A stretch of DNA of 64,000 bases from Megamerina dolium (Eukaryota; Arthropoda; Insecta; Diptera; Megamerinidae): positions 12,362,609 to 12,426,608 of the forward strand of contig OY978530.1 of NCBI GenBank assembly GCA_963854835.1, given 5' to 3'. Under the pieces are notes generated by a model, which made no database searches, was not told the DNA's origin, and saw nothing but the letters and a program-made list of their open reading frames with translations. A program made the translations under genes and the position numbers. This document shows positions 10,240-23,918 of the stretch, piece by piece (within the stretch, counting starts at the first letter, position 1; every line of letters starts with the position of its first letter).

Positions 10240-11241
10240 TCTCTCCCTTCTCTCAGGAAAAAAAAAATTATCATTATGAAATAATAATAATATTTTTTAT
10301 AAAGAAAAAGTTAAAATTATGCTTATGTTGTAATATTAAGAACAATTCAAAACCCATGAAACTTATGTGGAATAAAATTCGAATTATGGTGCCCATGATG
10401 ATGATGTTGTTGTTGCTGGTTGTTGTCTGCTGTACTTGCTTTTTTAATAGTTTTGTTGTAGCTTTTGTTGTTGAAGTCTAATGATAAAAACAGTAACTTC
10501 CTCTTTATCAAAGTTCGATTTTTGATTCGGCAATGAGAGCGAGATTATTTACATTAGGTTGATCTTCTTGCTGTTTTGTCATGGAAGCGTTATCTGGATT
10601 ATTATCTTGGTTTAATTGAAAGTTGGTTTGGTGTGCTTGTGGGTTGATGCTGGTGTCTAATGCGTCCAATGGTTTGATTCGACAGAAAAGTTTTTGTCTT
10701 TTTTTATGGAATATTATGAACAATAGTTTGCAAAGTGGGTTTTGTGTGTACCGCACTGCTAAACAATATGTGAAACTCTGTACTTCTGGTTAAGTGTTTA
10801 ATGATTGGAGCAATAATGAATATGTAATTTTGGTTTTGTTGTTTATCATTTTCTTCTGATGTGGATCAAAATCCATTGTCACTGATAAATACAGTAGCTG
10901 AAATATTTTACTCGGTTGTGGTTGTGTAGCTATTATTTTTGATTGCTACGTCGCGCTGGCTAGGTACGCCAAAGTTTATGGGTTGTAAATTTTATTGTTT
11001 TGTAAGTTTATTATGGGTACTCGCTTTACTGGGCCTGCTTTGTTTTCTGCTCTGGGTTTATTTGTTCTTTACTGCCTCAAGGATAGTTTTGTGTCATAAT
11101 TTTCTTGGTTCTTAGTGTTGTTAAAGCTGTTAATGTTGCTGCGTTGGCATCTCTCGAAATTTCATTGTATGAGTTGATATTGGATTTTCTTGGACATACT
11201 GCTGCTCTCTTGTGCTTGTAGGAGAATTACCAGATATGTTT
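10240..11241 (-). mobile_element. LTR-retrotransposon 3' internal region, copy R2
   Basis: Second copy of the R1 sequence, joined to its LTR. On the minus strand 10756-10508 is open for 82 codons. It includes IKPLDALDTSINPQAHQTNF, then a Gln/Asn/Asp-rich tail with NNPDNASMTKQQ and a stop shortly after LALIAESKIEL. The same frame is found in R3 with one residue different. The protein is the C-terminal end of an unrecognised frame, possibly gag- or env-like. The fragment ends where the I-type LINE starts. Confidence 0.65.
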
Positions 11242-11486
11242 TCAGTCTCGTGCTATCCCTCGACCCGCGAACAATTGTTTACGACCGAGTGAATAAGAGG
11301 ATCCTACTGATATCAAAAAATTATCAAAAGAGCCCAAAAAAACCATAATTATATTAATAATAATAAATAAAAAACAAAACAAGCAATAAAATATCTGATC
11401 TGTTTTCTCTGAGGTAAAAAATAATAATAATAATAACAATAATAAAAGAGATAACTACAATTAATAAAGTCTAATTAATCTATACG

Positions 11487-12253
11487 ATGATGAAACCACC
11501 TGATCGCGGAAAAACGGTAAACTCATCTCCGTTTCTCTTCGATATAGACAACACTAAAACTTTGAAAAATGCGATTGAAGGCCAGAAGTATCTAATGATG
11601 ACAAGAAGAGAAAGTAGCGATACTCTTACTAACGTCTCTCCATTTTTGATTAAAAAGTAATAGACAACGTGACCGATGGCGAAGTTGAAATGTGTAAAAA
11701 ATTTCGCAGTGGAAACATTCTAATCAAAACTAAAAACACCTCTCAAGCCATGAAATTAGTAAAATTAGTTTCTCTTACCCCATCAATAAAAATAGAAGTT
11801 ACTGAACTTAGCTCTCTTAACTACTCTAAGGGAGTAATATACTCTAATGACCTGAGAGGAATTACCGATGAAGAAATTCGCAATGAACTCTCTAACTAAA
11901 ATGTATCCGAAGTTAAGAAAATACTAAATAAAATAGACGGTCAACTTAAAGAAACTGGCTTAATCATCATAACTTTTGCAGTACCGACACTACCAGCTCA
12001 TGTGAATATAGGCTACGAAAAAGTTAACATCAGACCATATATTCCTCTCCCATTGCGCTTCCGAAATTGTTTTAGATTTGGGCACTATACTAACCTCTGT
12101 AAAAACTATAAGTTATGTATGATCTGTGCTAATAAAGAACATTTGAACTCTAATAATGAGTGCACAAGCCCTAATATGTATATTAACTGCAAAGAGAGCA
12201 ACTTTTCCGACAGTAACCATTCCGTATTCTCCAAAACATGTCCTGTTCTTTAG
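11487..12253 (+). pseudogene. I-type LINE ORF1 (gag-like, zinc knuckles)
   Basis: RNA-binding protein of the LINE particle. It opens ATGATGAAACC at 11487 and is interrupted near 11660, 11898 and 11998. Recognisable parts are KFRSGNILIKTKNTSQAMKL, typical of the RNA-recognition-like part of these proteins, and a cysteine-rich C-terminus: NCFRFGHYTNLC, CMICANKEHLNSNNEC and CKESNFSDSNHS, which correspond to three successive CCHC-type knuckles, some with replaced residues. The frame stops at 12253. Confidence 0.7.
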
Positions 12254-12918
12254 GAGATCCAAGCAATAATTACTCTGCAGAAAACCGATATGAGAACGGC
12301 AAAAACAATCTACGATGATCGTCACCAAAACTCAACGTACTCTTCCATTCTCAAACATAATGGAAGCAACCATCACAGTGTAAGCTCAAATGCAACAATT
12401 ATCAACGACAAACACATACATTTACCAACAATCCCAAAACGTACATTCACGACCGAATTTCTTATACCAATATTGGCATATGGTGAAACTGCCACTGTTC
12501 AACCGGAAAAATCTAACCGCTCTCAGATCTCATATAGTGACGTCGACGTCAGCGACGAAGGATAAAGAACATTAAGCTCTGCCGGATATAATTTAAGATT
12601 ATATGCTAAGACCACCAAAATTGATATCTTTCCTTTAAATACACCAAAGAGACTTAAATCTCAATTAAAAGCTCTAAATACAAATTGCAACAATAATAAG
12701 ATAAAGAAACCGTCCGATACTCACCAAAAATCGATTTCAGATGATTCTATGCTTCTTGACGACGAGCTATATATTTACCATATATTATATATATATACAT
12801 ATAATATATTACAATATATTTATATTTATATTTATAAGTTTCTTTTATATTTACATAATATTTACTTTGTTTATTTATTTATATAGTATTATTATACATA
12901 TATCGTACCAATAGCAGC

Positions 12919-15900
12919 AATGGCCCTTTGAATAATTCAATGGAACATGACTGGATATTCCAATAATTATAATGAGCTATTAATCTTAATCAAACACTAC
13001 AACCGAAGATTATTCCAATACAGGAATACCACCTCCACTCCCTTTCCAACATCCCAATCCAAATCAATTTTAGCCTATATTCCCTTAATTATGCGAACTC
13101 ACCATATGTGGAGTTGCATTATTAATCCACTCTTCAATTCAACATAAACAAAATATTATCAGCAATAACTGCGATGCAATAGCAGTTGAAGTCTGTTCAA
13201 AACTAAAGTTCAATATAATTTCAACGTATATATCTCCACAGACTAACTTCAATATCTCCAACCTCCAAAATGTATTTAATTCTCTTAACAATTCATCGCT
13301 AATAACTGGAGATTTTAACAGCTGGCATACTAACTGGTGCTCTCCAAAAAACAACAAAAGAGACACTATTCTCTCGAAATTGATTAGCCAATTAAATTTT
13401 CTTTTATTCAATAACGGTACCCCAACTCACTTCAGTACACATCGCACTTTCTCACATATAGATTTATCTTTCTGCTCACCTTCTCTTGCAATCAGCTCTA
13501 AATGGAAAGTAAGCAATGATCTTGCAGGCAGCGACCATTTTCCAATAATTATTGATTTTTTTTTTTTCAATTAACAATCATCCTAATTCCGTAACTCGCC
13601 CATGTTTCAAGGTGGACTCTGCCTATTGGACACTATTTATTCAAAACTGCATCCAGCATAATTCCATCCACGAAATTTCCTCCAATATCAATAAGGAAGC
13701 TGCCAATATAAAAAAAATAATCCTTTAATCTGCCTCCGTATCAATACCTCATTCCTCTTATAACAGAAGACCATACTCAGTTCCTTGATGGAATCCACAA
13801 TTAAACCAGCTCAAAAAAGACAGAAATGTTTCTTGGCACACCTTCAAAAGAAATATGAGCTTAACCAATATGCTAATCTACAAGGAAGTAAAATTAAAAC
13901 GTGAATTAAAAATAGCTAAAAGAGAATCCATCATGATCTTCACAGCCAAAATAAACCAATCAACTCCACTCGGAAAAGTTTTGAGCAATATCAGACGATT
14001 CACTGCATTCTTGATCCAAATTCTCCATTGCAATATACCACAGACAAAACCCATATCTCTAACAATTCCTCCTACTTTAAATTTATCAGATAGAGTACCT
14101 CCAACCATGCCCAAGTGCACTTATAATTGAACAAGAAAACAACCAATTGGAATTATCGTCAGCTTTAAACAAACTGAACAGCAATACACCAGGTATTGAT
14201 CGAATAGCTTACTCTATGATTCGCTAAGCATCATCTGTAATGAACAACAGATTATTGTGCTTCTACAACAACATCTTCAACAACTATCTCCCTTAACAAT
14301 ATAAAGTTAGCCTTGTAGCACCTATCTTAAAACCAATATGTGACAAAACTCAAACCAAATCCTACAGACCGATATCGCTTAACTCATGTATGTCAAAGGT
14401 CCTTGTCAAAATAATCGCTAACAGATGATGGTGGTTTGTCACTACGAACAAACTACTATATAGTCAGCAGTTCGGATTTAAAAGAGGCAAATCGACAACT
14501 GATACTTTGCTATATGTAGTTTATCTGATTGCGAACTGCCTCTCTAAAAAGAAACAGTTAGCAATAATATCACATGACTTTGAAAAGGCTTTTGATAAAA
14601 TAGGTATACACACAGTTATAGACCAACTAATCGTATGGAAAGTAGGACCAAAAGTGATTAATTATGTTAAATGTTTCATGACCAACAGAAAAATAATAAT
14701 GCGAATAGGCAAGTTCACCTCGACCTTAAACCGCTCCATAATGGGATCCCTCAGGGGTCGCCACTTTCGGTAATCCTCTTCCTAATAGCCTACAACAAAT
14801 TAAGCCACGTCATGGCACGCCAAAAAGAAATCGACTTCTGTGGTCATGCTGACGATTTTACCATTGTAGTTCAACTAGACCAAAAGAAAAATCCCACTAT
14901 AGATTTGACAATATTATTTCAGAAAATCTCAAACTGGTGTGAATACTCTGGTGCTGCCCTTTCTACTCCGAAATGCAAATTTATACACATTTGTCGGAAA
15001 CACAACTGTAACTGCACCGTTATTGCTAATAACATCCACATCCCTGAAGTTGATAACTTGAAAATCCTAGGGTTATACATTAACAAAAGATACAGATGAG
15101 ACAAACACATTGAATACCTCAACAGTTTCTTAACAAAACAGCTCGATGTGGTAAAATGGCTATCCAAAGTTAAACTCAATTGCTCCACACGTTCTCTGCT
15201 GCAAATAGTAAAATCGCTCATAATATCAAAAATCAACTAATGTCTAGTATTTTATGGTTTCTGTGGTAAAACACTCCTAAATAAAATTAAAATTACCCTC
15301 AACGCGGCTCTAGGTGCATTTCGCTCTACACCGATACACAATATGTTTTTTGAGGCTAATTTCCTCACTCTTGAAAATTAAAGACAATTACTCCTTAGCA
15401 AAATAAGTAAATCAATTCTTTACAGTCGCGACACGCCCTTATTCAGCATCATAAAAAAAATTATAAAAACCCGTACCTTACAGAAAACCTGCTCTCAGTT
15501 GAATATACCACTTTTGCCACTTAAAATCACGACAGCTCATCTCCCTCTCTGGCATCTCAAGCCATCATCAATCAATAATCAACTCCATAGATTTAGCAAA
15601 TCCTCTACACTTCCTTTTCATTTCCGATCATCATTCTTTGGGATAAGAGATGAGCTATCCAATTATTATTTTATTTATTTTATTATTATTTTAGTCACAC
15701 GGTATCACAAGCTACAGCGTTACAGACGAAAGCAAATTTATTCAGCAGCAGTGTTTTCAGCAGAAGTTATCGCCATCTACGAAGCTATTAAGTACGTTAA
15801 TAACAGACAAGGCAACTTTGCAATATGCTCCGACTCACTTTCCTCCCTTAACGCCATATCTAATATTCAAAATAATGATTTTTATGCTACCCACATTAGA

Positions 15901-16430
15901 AATTTCTTAATCGACAAATCACCAAGAATCATTCTAAATTGGGTCCCTGGACATGTTGAAATTTAATTCAACGTGATCACTGACCGCGCCGTAAAATACG
16001 CTTGCTCTGCCCTGTTATTTCTACGCCCAACTACAATTTCACTGATATCAAATATCACTAAATGTCACCTAAAACTTGAATAAGATAATTTGAAACACTA
16101 CCTCGAGTTGGTACAAGGATATAAACGCAGCTCGCATACATCTTCACGACTATTTACCTGAAACAATAAACAGATTGGACAGTATCAAAATAATCCGCCT
16201 GAGATTAGGCCATACTAAAATATCCCATGGGTATTTGATGAGAATTGAGTCTAATGCCCTATGTAATTGCGCTCTCGAAATCCAAAATAACCTGCTATTA
16301 CATTACCTACGTGAATGTCCAGAGTATCATACGTTTTGCCCTTTAAACCTCCTCTCTAACCCTTCCCCGACTAATATTGTAAAAATATTGAAGTCCTTTA
16401 AAGCTTCCAGATTGTATTACCAATTATAGT
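12919..16430 (+). pseudogene. I-type LINE ORF2 (endonuclease, reverse transcriptase, RNase H)
   Basis: The polyprotein that would nick the target and copy the RNA. ATG 12919 is followed by a stop and IIQWNMTGY, the usual start of the endonuclease. GDFNSWHTNWCS (about 13305-13340) and LAGSDHFPIIIDF (about 13530) are endonuclease active-site motifs. The reverse transcriptase shows HDFEKAFDKIG (14575) and CGHADDFTIVV (14840), the latter an altered YADD box. RNase H remnants are AEVIAIYEAIKYV, CSDSLSSLNAI and LNWVPGHVEI (15755-15965). At 16255-16320 NALCNCALEI...HYLRECPEYHTF matches the C-terminal zinc motif. At least ten stops or frameshifts. Confidence 0.78.
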
Positions 16431-16553
16431 AACTGTCTTATTGTAACTCTCTCCTTTTATCCATAAGCAGCTGAAGGTCATTGCTGCTACACTCTCAATT
16501 AGGTATTAATTTAGTTAATACTCTAATTCTGTCAAATAAATAAATAAATAAAT

Positions 16554-16700
16554 ATATCATTTGCATTTACTATATATATTATAACTACTATATCACTTAT
16601 TTAGTTAATTTTTCTTATTAAGATATACATATATTCTTATGTACCATATAAACATAATATACTTAATTTTTTTTTTAAAGGTGTTAAAAATGCATTGTTG
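16554..16700 (-). mobile_element. Continuation of copy R2 beyond the LINE
   Basis: tcatttgcatttactatata and the following AT-rich 120 bp match 6090-6205 in R1 nearly base for base, showing the target continues here after the LINE tail. Confidence 0.75.
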
Positions 16701-16784
16701 TTTGGTACAAAAATATAGTGACAACATTGCATTTTCGTATTGTAGGTGGTACGGTTTTCAATATTATCCATTGGAAACGGAGCG

Positions 16785-17944
<1,160 letters not shown>

Positions 17945-18715
17945 CTAATTTTGGTGGAAAGGTTGTATTAAATTATTGTGGAACTTTTTCCATTTTCGTC
18001 CGATTTGTATAGTCGTTGTTACTGGACTGTTTATGTTTACTATTTCGTAGGGTCCAGTCCAAATGGGACTAAATTTGTTTTTCCTCGTTTGATTTTTTAA
18101 TAAAACCTTTTCTCCTACTGTAAAACTTATCGGGTATATGTTCTTGTCATACTGTCTCTTGGCGTTTTCCTTTGCCTTTTCCTGATTTTCCTTAATTAGT
18201 TCATGGGACCTCCGTATTTAAAATTTTAATAACGTATTTTGGTCTTCTGCGTTGTTCAATGGTGTTCTTTTGGTTTTTAGATTTGTTGGCCTGTCGGTGT
18301 TAAAGCCGTATAGTATGATGAAAGGTGTTCGTTTGGTGGTAGTATGTACTGCATTGCTGACGCCAACCACTGATCCGAATTTGAACCATCTTCTTTAACG
18401 AAACGAAACGAAGATATTCCGTTGAGGGTCTATGACTTCTTTCTAGAGAACCGTTTGTTTATGGGTGATATGGCGTTATATGTAATATTTTGATATAAAA
18501 TTTGTACCATTATCTGTGACTAAAATTTTTGGTATGTTGTAGCCTTGTAAAAAGCTTTTGCTACTGTGCTAGATTCTGCATCAGGAATAGGTACACAAAT
18601 GAAAAATTTTGAAAAATCATCTTGAAAAGTAAGAATGTACTTATTTCCCGATGTGGTTTCTGGGATAATTATATATATAACATATAGAATTATATATATA
18701 AAATATAACATATAT
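17945..18715 (-). pseudogene. gypsy integrase, core and C-terminal part (element Gy1)
   Basis: Second half of the integrase that joins retroviral-type DNA into the genome. From the right: PETTSGNKYILTFQDDFSKF with the first catalytic Asp, then after a frameshift ILVTDNGTNFIS with the second, then TPFIILYGFNTDRPTN. The C-terminal GPY/F module reads KNKFSPIWTGPYEIVNI followed by IGRKWKKVHNNLIQPFHQN and a stop at 17945. It joins the N-terminal half at 21013-21398 once the Helitron between them is removed. Motifs fit the 17.6/297 side of Ty3/gypsy. Confidence 0.82.
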
Positions 18716-18741
18716 ATAATATATAGAATTATATATATACA
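18660..18741. repeat. Degenerate tandem AT repeat next to the Helitron end
   Basis: The word atagaattatatata occurs repeatedly here (18681, 18722) and once more on the other side of the Helitron (20998), so the transposon landed in or beside a short tandem array. Confidence 0.6.
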
Positions 18742-18767
18742 CTAGCGTTACCCGGCGCGCTTCGCTA
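18742..18767 (-). other. Helitron 3' terminal hairpin
   Basis: tagcg at 18743-18747 pairs with cgcta at 18763-18767 around a 15-nt loop rich in GC, beside the CTAG terminus. In AT-rich surroundings this GC-rich stem stands out. Confidence 0.7.
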
Positions 18768-18870
18768 CGCAAAAAATTGATTGCTAAAAACATTTGATTT
18801 CTAAACACAATAATGTACAAAATAAAATGAAATAATTTTTATCTTTATTTCGGAAAAAGAAAAGCAACGT

Positions 18871-20751
18871 TCAATTTAATACAATTGTATACACAAAATT
18901 TTTTGTTTTATTTTGTGGTGCATAAATAAACAAATTTTTCGGTGCTCCAACTCTTGAAGATGCAACGTACAGTTGACCGTGAGAAAAGCAAGCTTCCTCT
19001 ATATTAACTCCACACACCTGGAGCGTTTGCCCTTGGGCTTTGTTGACGGTCATAGCAAAAGATATCCGAACAGGGAATTGAAGACGTTTAAATTCGAATG
19101 GCATGTCCGTTGGTATTAATGGGATGCGCGGTATTAGTACAATTTCACCTTTTGCTTTGCCAGTGAGAATTGTTGCTTGAATTTAATTTGGCATCAATTT
19201 CTTCACTGAAAGTCTCGTCCCATTACAAAGTTTCGGTGCATTAAGATTTCGGAGAAGTATAATCGATGAACCAACTTTCAAATTCAAATTATGCGGTGGC
19301 ATGCCTGGTGGTTCCAAAGAATTTAAAAATTCGACTGGATAATTGACTGCGTCTTCATCATTCATAGCAGTATCAATGGATTTATACCTTACCGAATCAC
19401 CTGGCAATTTTTCCTGGATGTGGAAATTGATTTCATTGACATTGATATTTTTTGGTGCTAATATTGCACGTTGCCGTAACCAATCAAGGTTATTGTAATT
19501 TTGTACAATATTTTTAAAAACGCGATCAATGAGTTCTTGTTTTGATGATACAATTATGCAAAAGTTATTCGGTAACGTGATAAACCCATTTTTATCACTT
19601 GTAATTTTTCCATCGCCAATCTTTAGCAATTGCTTTGAAAACTCATGTGCTGATGAATCATTTTGAAGACGCACACGCATATTGGTCGTCAACGAAAGCC
19701 TTTGTACGTGTTCCCACAAAAATGAACTTTTCAAACATGCATTAATTTCATCAGCTGGTGTTGATCTCGGAATAACAGGCAACGTTTGACGAAAATCACC
19801 AGATAACAATATTAATGCACCGCCGAACAGCTGTGAACTCCGTCTAAAATCTTGTAATGTTCGATTTAAGGCTTCCAAAGATTTTTTATGGGCCATTGGA
19901 CATTCGTCCCATAAAATAATGGATGTTTGTTGTAAGACTTTAGCCATTCCAGAACTCCTTGATATATTGCATGTTGGTGTTTCAATTGCTTGCATGTTTA
20001 ATGGCAATTTCAAGGCGGAATGTGCTGTGCTGCCGCCATCAAGTAATGTAGCTGCAATACCGGAAGAAGCAAGTGCCAATGCGATTTTTTGTTCCGACCG
20101 AATCGTTGCCAGTATCAATGAAATCAAAAATGTTTTTCCAGTGCCGCCAGGTGCATTAAAAAAATTTAATCCACCAGTGTTGTCATTGACAGCTTGCATC
20201 ACTTTGTCATATGCATCTTTTTGTTGATCATTTAATTTTGGAGTATACGTTTGTACGAACGCACGCAATTCATCACGATCGAATTGCTGTTCGCGTTGCA
20301 ATTCTCGTTCAAATAAATCATGCATTGAACGATTTGGTGGAGCCAATCCTAATTGCCCTAATGCTTTATTTGAAATCGTAAGGCACAAATCTTCGATCAT
20401 TATCAAGGCTTCATTATACATTTCCAATGTCAGCAGCAATGCGGGATCAGTTGAACGATGTCGAAGTCGAATCAAAATGTCTTCAGCCATGAAATCTTTG
20501 TATTTATTCCACAATTCCAGTGGATTTGATGGAAAACATGTTGATATTATGATCGCAAATAACATACGAATTTGATTTGGTGGAGATGCAATTGATGCAT
20601 CACTCACCAAAAGTATGTCTGTTCGCAACGAAAGCATCATATAAAAGAACTTAAAGCACATAAGATAACTGTCAACTGAATTCCAATGACAGCAAATTAA
20701 TATTAACATAATGAATGCACTTAAAACCACATTTGACAACTGTGTCCACAT
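18871..20751 (-). pseudogene. Helitron PIF1-like helicase domain
   Basis: DNA helicase part of a Helitron Rep-Hel protein, which unwinds the donor strand during rolling-circle transposition. One frame of about 626 codons with a single internal stop at 19183-19185 (after KKLMPN; the same frame resumes IQATILTGKAKGEIVLIPR). Helicase motif I is NAPGGTGKTFL (Walker A), motif II ILWDECPMAHK (Walker B), motif III LLSGDFRQTLPVIPR. Motifs near the C-terminus are PVRISFAMTVNKAQGQTLQ and LYVASSRVGAPKNLFIY. The first 40 or so residues (hydrophobic, from 20751) are probably not original; true similarity begins around SPPNQIRMLFAII. A full protein would be over 1000 residues, so Rep is missing. Confidence 0.88.
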
Positions 20752-21012
20752 AAACAGTTATACAGTACAACAGAAACGCTCATAAGCGGCTGTTTATTTG
20801 TTGCTGTTTTCCCATACAGGCATTTCGTATGAGAGGAAACCATTACTCACATCAAATGTCATAACTCAGGAACGACTGCACCGATTCCAAACAACCTTCA
20901 CACAAACTACCTCCTCATAGATGGGAACGAACTCTAAAATTTTTGTGTCAATCGGTTGGGCGGTTCTTGAGTTATAAGATTACCAAGGAAATGTAATATA
21001 GAATTATATATA

Positions 21013-23674
21013 TACATATAAACCTTTTCAAATGGCTTAGATGGTGTATCGGTCAGTATCATTGGCATTTTCGTGAGTCTTGAGCTCTTGTTAGTTTGAT
21101 ATTTTTTACAATTTTTAACATATTCCTTAATCTGGCTTCGCATGCCTTTCCACCTGTACTGTCTTCTAATCCTGAAATAAGTTTTCAAAGCACCATGTCG
21201 CCCTCCTAAAGGTGAATCATGGAAGTTGCGAAGTATCGTCGATATATCCTTCTCATCAGTGAGACGTTCCGCATTCTTGTTCTCCTGATTTTCTGCATTT
21301 TCAATTAGTTCTAACTCGTCATCAGAGCTTTCATTAGGCTCTTCTTGGCTTTCGGTTTCGTCGACTTTATTCCTCGCCATACAACGAGTCACAACCATTG
21401 TTGACTCCTGATTCGGTTGTGGAACTCTGCGGAGCGTTCAAGTTCTTTTTGCCTGGTTTATAAATTACTTCAAAATCAAATTCGGATAATTTGTGCGTGA
21501 TGTCAGATCCTATAGGTTCCTCGAACTGGTTGGTGGTCGGTGTAGATTTTGAACGGTCTACCGAGTAGATAAGCTCTATAATTCTTCACAGGCCACACGA
21601 TGGCCAGGAATTCCTTTTCGATGGTGGGTACTTTTTCTCAGTATCACTGAGCGCCCTGCTCGCAAATGCTATTAGTCTATCTTTTCCAATTTCACCTTGA
21701 GATAGAATTGCATCTACAGCCTCGTTGCTGGCATCTGTTGTTAACACAAAAGGTTTATAAAAATTTGAGTAGGCTAAAATTGGCGGAGAGCAAATTGCTT
21801 GCTTCAAATCTTCAAAAGCTTTCTGATGATTGGCAGTGCCATACTAGTCATATTCTCCCCAAATTTTCAGTAATAACTTACTAAACCTAAAAATGCCTGA
21901 ACATTTTTCTTATTTTTTGGCACAGGAATATTTTTAACACATTCCACCTTACCAGAGTCTGGTAACGCTCCTTCTTCAGTGCATTTATGGCCTAGGTGAA
22001 TTATCTATTTTTGTAGAAACTGGCGCTTTTCTGTATTTAACTTCAAGTTATGTTTACGTAAAAGTCCAAATACTCTTCGTAAACGCGACTCATGTTGTGC
22101 AAAGTTGAGACCATAGACGACGATGTCATCCAAGTAGACAAAACAATCTATACCTTGGAGTCCTGTTAGTACATGGTTCATTAGTCTTTGGAAGGTGGCA
22201 GGGGCTACTGTTAATCCGAAAGGCATTCTATTAAATTCATAGTGCCTGTACTAAAAGCTGTTTTTTCTCTGTTTTTTCAATAACACTTGATGATACCTAC
22301 TGGCCAAATCAAGTGTAGTGAAATATCTACAATGACCTAATGACCTAACTGGTCTAATATTTCATCGATGCGGGGAATGGGAAAAACTTGTTTAATAGTG
22401 GGGTCATTTAATTTCTTGAAATCTACTACTAACCTCCATTTTCTTTTACCATCTTCTCCCGCTTTCTTTGGCACCAAAATTATGGGAGAATTCCAGGGAG
22501 ATGAGCTGGGAATAATTATGTCGTCTTCCAACATTTTGTTTACTTGCTTATTGATTTCTTCCGTATGCACTTCTGGTAGACTGCACTGTCTTTGGTTGAT
22601 TGGCGCCTGGTCTGCTTTTATTGGTATTGTGTTTTTACACCTGTGGTGTGAGACAGTTTGTCGCCTTCCAAGAAGAATAAATCGTGGAATGACTTAAGTA
22701 TTCCATCTATGGATCTCTTTTCCTCAATGTTTAAGTTTTCCTCTAGCTTAATTGTTTCTAATATTTTGGTAACCCTTTTTTTGGCTATCAGTTTCCTTAA
22801 TGTTATTTATTTTATGATTTATGTCGTATTTTTCGTGTTCTTAATGATTAAATTTAATTTTAATAATTAAAAGCTAATTATTTACAATGTATGCATCTGT
22901 ATTCGTGTTGAGAATTGGGACATACACTGTGTTGTCCATCACACTGTCCAGCGTCTTAAATAAATATATTCCAGGAGATACTTCCTGTTTCTCTACTATA
23001 CTTGTTTCGAAATTTGTATTTACATTAATGGAGACTACCTTCATAGTTCTCCCAGGTAGTAAAACCTCACTGGTGTGTAGTATTCTATGACCCTCGTTCA
23101 ACGGTTTGAGAGGTAAAGTCATCAAATGCTGTTTTCGTTCACCGAAGAATATCAGCTTTTTTTTCATAGTATTTATAACCCATCGGTTCCATAAATTGTC
23201 TCTACCTAGGATACCATCAGCAGGTATCCCTCTCTCTTCAGAGATTAAGTGTAGTTCTAAAATCAGATATTTAGTGCTCTCGTGTTGGACTGTTATTGAC
23301 CATAATGTGGTGACAAATCCTCAGAATGCACCACTAAGATTTTTCCTTAAATGTCCCTTCGTCATTCGTCAATTACTGATAACTTTATTAAACTGGTATC
23401 ACTGCCCCAGAGTCTACAAGTAAAACGAGTTTTCCATTTTTTGCTTCCTCACACGAAACTCAATGAACACATCATCTACATCAGAGACTCCCAAACAGTA
23501 GCAATGTTTGTTATTACTGGATGGGAAAGATGGTTCAACAATCCCCCTGGACGCTTGACTACCAACTTCCGCCATCTTGTTATCTAACTTGGAGGGTGTG
23601 TCAACAATCTGTAAGGACGCATGACTGACACCTTCCATTTCAACTGGCCCAACTTTAGCAAAATGTAAGTGCAC
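21013..23674 (-). pseudogene. gypsy element Gy1: protease, reverse transcriptase, RNase H, integrase N-terminus
   Basis: Minus-strand polyprotein of a 17.6-like Ty3/gypsy element, in order from the right. 23674-23414 ends in KMENSFYL and leads into VDSGAVIPV, the aspartic protease DSG. 23167-22874 covers the protease end and linker. 22697-22337 and 22226-22005 are reverse transcriptase: WRLVVDFKKLNDPT, FPIPRIDEILDQLG, MPFGLTVAPATFQRLM and FVYLDDIVVYG (catalytic YLDD). 21807-21586 is RNase H: FVLTTDASNEAVDAILSQG. 21398-21013 is the integrase zinc domain: FHDSPLGGRHGALKTYFRIR then YVKNCKKYQTNK. Frames are broken by at least five shifts or stops. Gag is almost all missing. Confidence 0.85.
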
Positions 23675-23888
23675 GTAAGTGCAGAACTACGAATTGTGTG
23701 GGAAAGTGCTTTGTCAGCTTTTTCACATCCAACTACAACTCAGTTGGCTCAACGTTCTGGTATTCCACATTTATAAGTAATATTAGTATAGATTGTGTAT
23801 ATTACAACTTCGAGCAATGTTGGTATGTGTATGGACAAATGGGTAGTTTACAATTTCGGGAAATATGTCGGAAGGCAAAATATGCATA

Positions 23889-23918
23889 TGTGCATATTTC
23901 ATATTTTGACTCGCAACA
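23889..23918 (-). repeat. Possible LTR edge shared with copy R3
   Basis: Read on the minus strand from 23918 it begins TGTTGCGAGTC and then aaaatatgaaatatgc. The same start (gttgcgatcc then aaaatatgaaatatgc) follows the purine tract of copy R3 at 41437-41462. A left end was not fixed; it may be the 5' LTR of element Gy1, which begins just to its left. Confidence 0.4.

Larger units (their letters stand above)
11242..16553 (+). mobile_element. I-type LINE, nearly full length, inserted in copy R2
   Basis: A 5.3-kb plus-strand element with a gag-like first frame, an endonuclease, a reverse transcriptase and an RNase H, in that order, ending in a tail of repeated TAAA (16534-16553). Comparison with copy R1 shows that the sequence around ccagat...tcatttatattta is contiguous there but split here, so the boundaries are defined by the empty site. 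No clean target duplication is visible and about 10 bp of the target seem lost. RNase H plus a CCHC gag places it in the I group. Many stops show it is dead. Confidence 0.8.
18742..21000 (-). mobile_element. Helitron, partly deleted, inserted in a gypsy integrase
   Basis: On the minus strand the element ends in CTAG (18745-18742) followed by T, with an upstream inverted repeat TAGCG/CGCTA enclosing a 15-base GC-rich loop; this matches the CTRR end with nearby hairpin of Helitrons. It contains a PIF1-type helicase frame in the same orientation. The other end lies near 20990-21010 but a definite TC start cannot be fixed because the flanks are AT repeats. No replication-initiator (Rep) domain is present, so the 5' part is deleted. 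Both flanks belong to one gypsy integrase. Confidence 0.8.

Noticed and set aside
20707..20751. ATG 20751 as the true helicase start
   Set aside because: The first 40 residues have no helicase similarity and the protein should be preceded by a Rep domain, so the nominal start is a chance Met.
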